From: CAZLFA01 sp964558665
Lineage (GTDB): Bacteria > Desulfobacterota > Syntrophia > Syntrophales > PHBD01
Length of the DNA stretch: 13,690 nt
Reading direction: 5' to 3'
Assembly (NCBI GenBank): GCA_964558665.1
Contig: CAZLFA010000087.1
Span: 1-13,690, forward strand
The notes beneath the pieces were generated by a model. It was given only the letters and a program-made list of their open reading frames with translations, did not search any database and was not told the origin of the DNA. Of the stretch, positions 13,485-13,690 are shown piece by piece. The translations under genes and the position numbers were made by a program. Within the stretch, counting starts at the first letter, position 1; each line of letters starts with the position of its first letter.

Positions 13485-13690
13485 TCAGGTTGCGGGCTGT
13501 AGCGGCACCTCCTTAGCAATAGCCCATATAAAACCACATAATTCCCTGGCAATGGCTGTAATCACCGTGTTTCTGCTCTTGCCCCGCCTGATCAAATCCC
13601 TGAACCTTTTACACAATCGCAGTTGAGCACCCCATGTGTTGGCGGCGGCGAAAAAGATACCGAAATCGGCGTACGTGGTTCGGTGTGGCA
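13485..13690 (-). CDS. IS110 family transposase, C-terminal part (runs off the window)
   Basis: The last 68 codons of a frame that continues beyond the right edge read ADFGIFFAAANTWGAQL, then CKRFRDLIRRGKSRN and TVITAIARELCGFIWAIAKE, with the stop at 13487-13485. The segment RGK...TAIAREL.GFIWAI is the usual ending of IS116/IS110/IS902-type transposases (Transposase_20 domain). These enzymes pair a RuvC-like DEDD domain with a C-terminal serine-bearing domain and recombine DNA without long inverted repeats, guided by an element-encoded RNA. The catalytic parts lie outside the window, so intactness cannot be judged. It reads in the same direction as the cas genes. Confidence 0.85.
   Translation of the reverse strand, partial: PHRTTYADFGIFFAAANTWGAQLRLCKRFRDLIRRGKSRNTVITAIARELCGFIWAIAKEVPLQPAT

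Larger units (their letters stand above)
13100..13690 (-). mobile_element. End of an IS110-family insertion sequence (partial)
   Basis: The right edge holds the C-terminus of an IS110-family transposase. On its 3' side lie about 385 bp without a convincing gene. The element's true end is not marked by inverted repeats, as is usual for IS110. An outward TTGACA at 13124-13119 (minus strand) resembles the -35 half-promoter that IS110 elements carry at one end to form a junction promoter after circularisation, so I place the end near 13100. This boundary is a guess. An 80-codon frame at 13316-13074 covers part of this stretch but resembles nothing I know. Confidence 0.55.

Overview
The window carries a complete type I-C CRISPR-Cas locus that has been opened at two points by small accessory genes typical of phages and mobile DNA. 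It is bordered on the right by one end of an IS110-family insertion sequence. Every convincing gene is on the minus strand, so transcription runs from right to left. Mid-range base composition, Shine-Dalgarno starts, a GC-rich I-C repeat and the mix of Fic, Bro-N, ORF6N and AAA/DUF4143 genes suggest a Gram-negative anaerobe. Desulfobacterota (former Deltaproteobacteria) is my guess, at low confidence.

Layout in the direction of transcription: (1) 13690-13100, the C-terminal end of an IS110-family transposase followed by about 385 bp of structured non-coding element end. (2) 13034-12990, a short fragment of a cas3 5' end. (3) 12905-11775, an intact AAA ATPase/DUF4143 gene, followed 7 bp later by a second cas3 5' fragment (11767-11729). 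(4) 11669-11151, an ORF6N-domain gene holding a 33-bp perfect palindrome, then the last 21 codons of a second ATPase copy (11061-10996). (5) 10988-5115, the interference operon cas3-cas5c-cas8c-cas7c, with a strong internal start in cas8c that should give the small subunit Cas11c. (6) 5115-3573, an intrusion between cas7 and cas4: a broken Bro-N gene overlapping the cas7 stop (TAATG), with its own 31-bp palindrome, a second Bro-N remnant, and an intact Fic gene. (7) 3532-1558, the adaptation operon cas4-cas1-cas2. (8) 1557-1370, the leader, then an array of 20 clear repeats plus one degenerate terminal repeat (1369-16).

The system looks functional: Cas1-Cas2-Cas4 acquire spacers, Cas5c matures crRNA, Cas5c/Cas7c/Cas8c/Cas11c form Cascade, and Cas3 degrades the target. 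A duplicated spacer and a decayed leader-distal repeat fit ordinary array ageing.

The unusual part is the accessory genes. The first 13-15 codons of cas3 occur three times. The junction 'ATPase stop - GGAACCG - cas3 start' occurs twice. Bro-N 5' sequence also occurs twice. Accessory genes have therefore repeatedly entered at the edges of cas genes by events that copied short stretches of the resident gene. Both KilA-N-superfamily genes (Bro-N and ORF6N) also carry a very long odd palindrome inside the coding sequence, at a comparable place.
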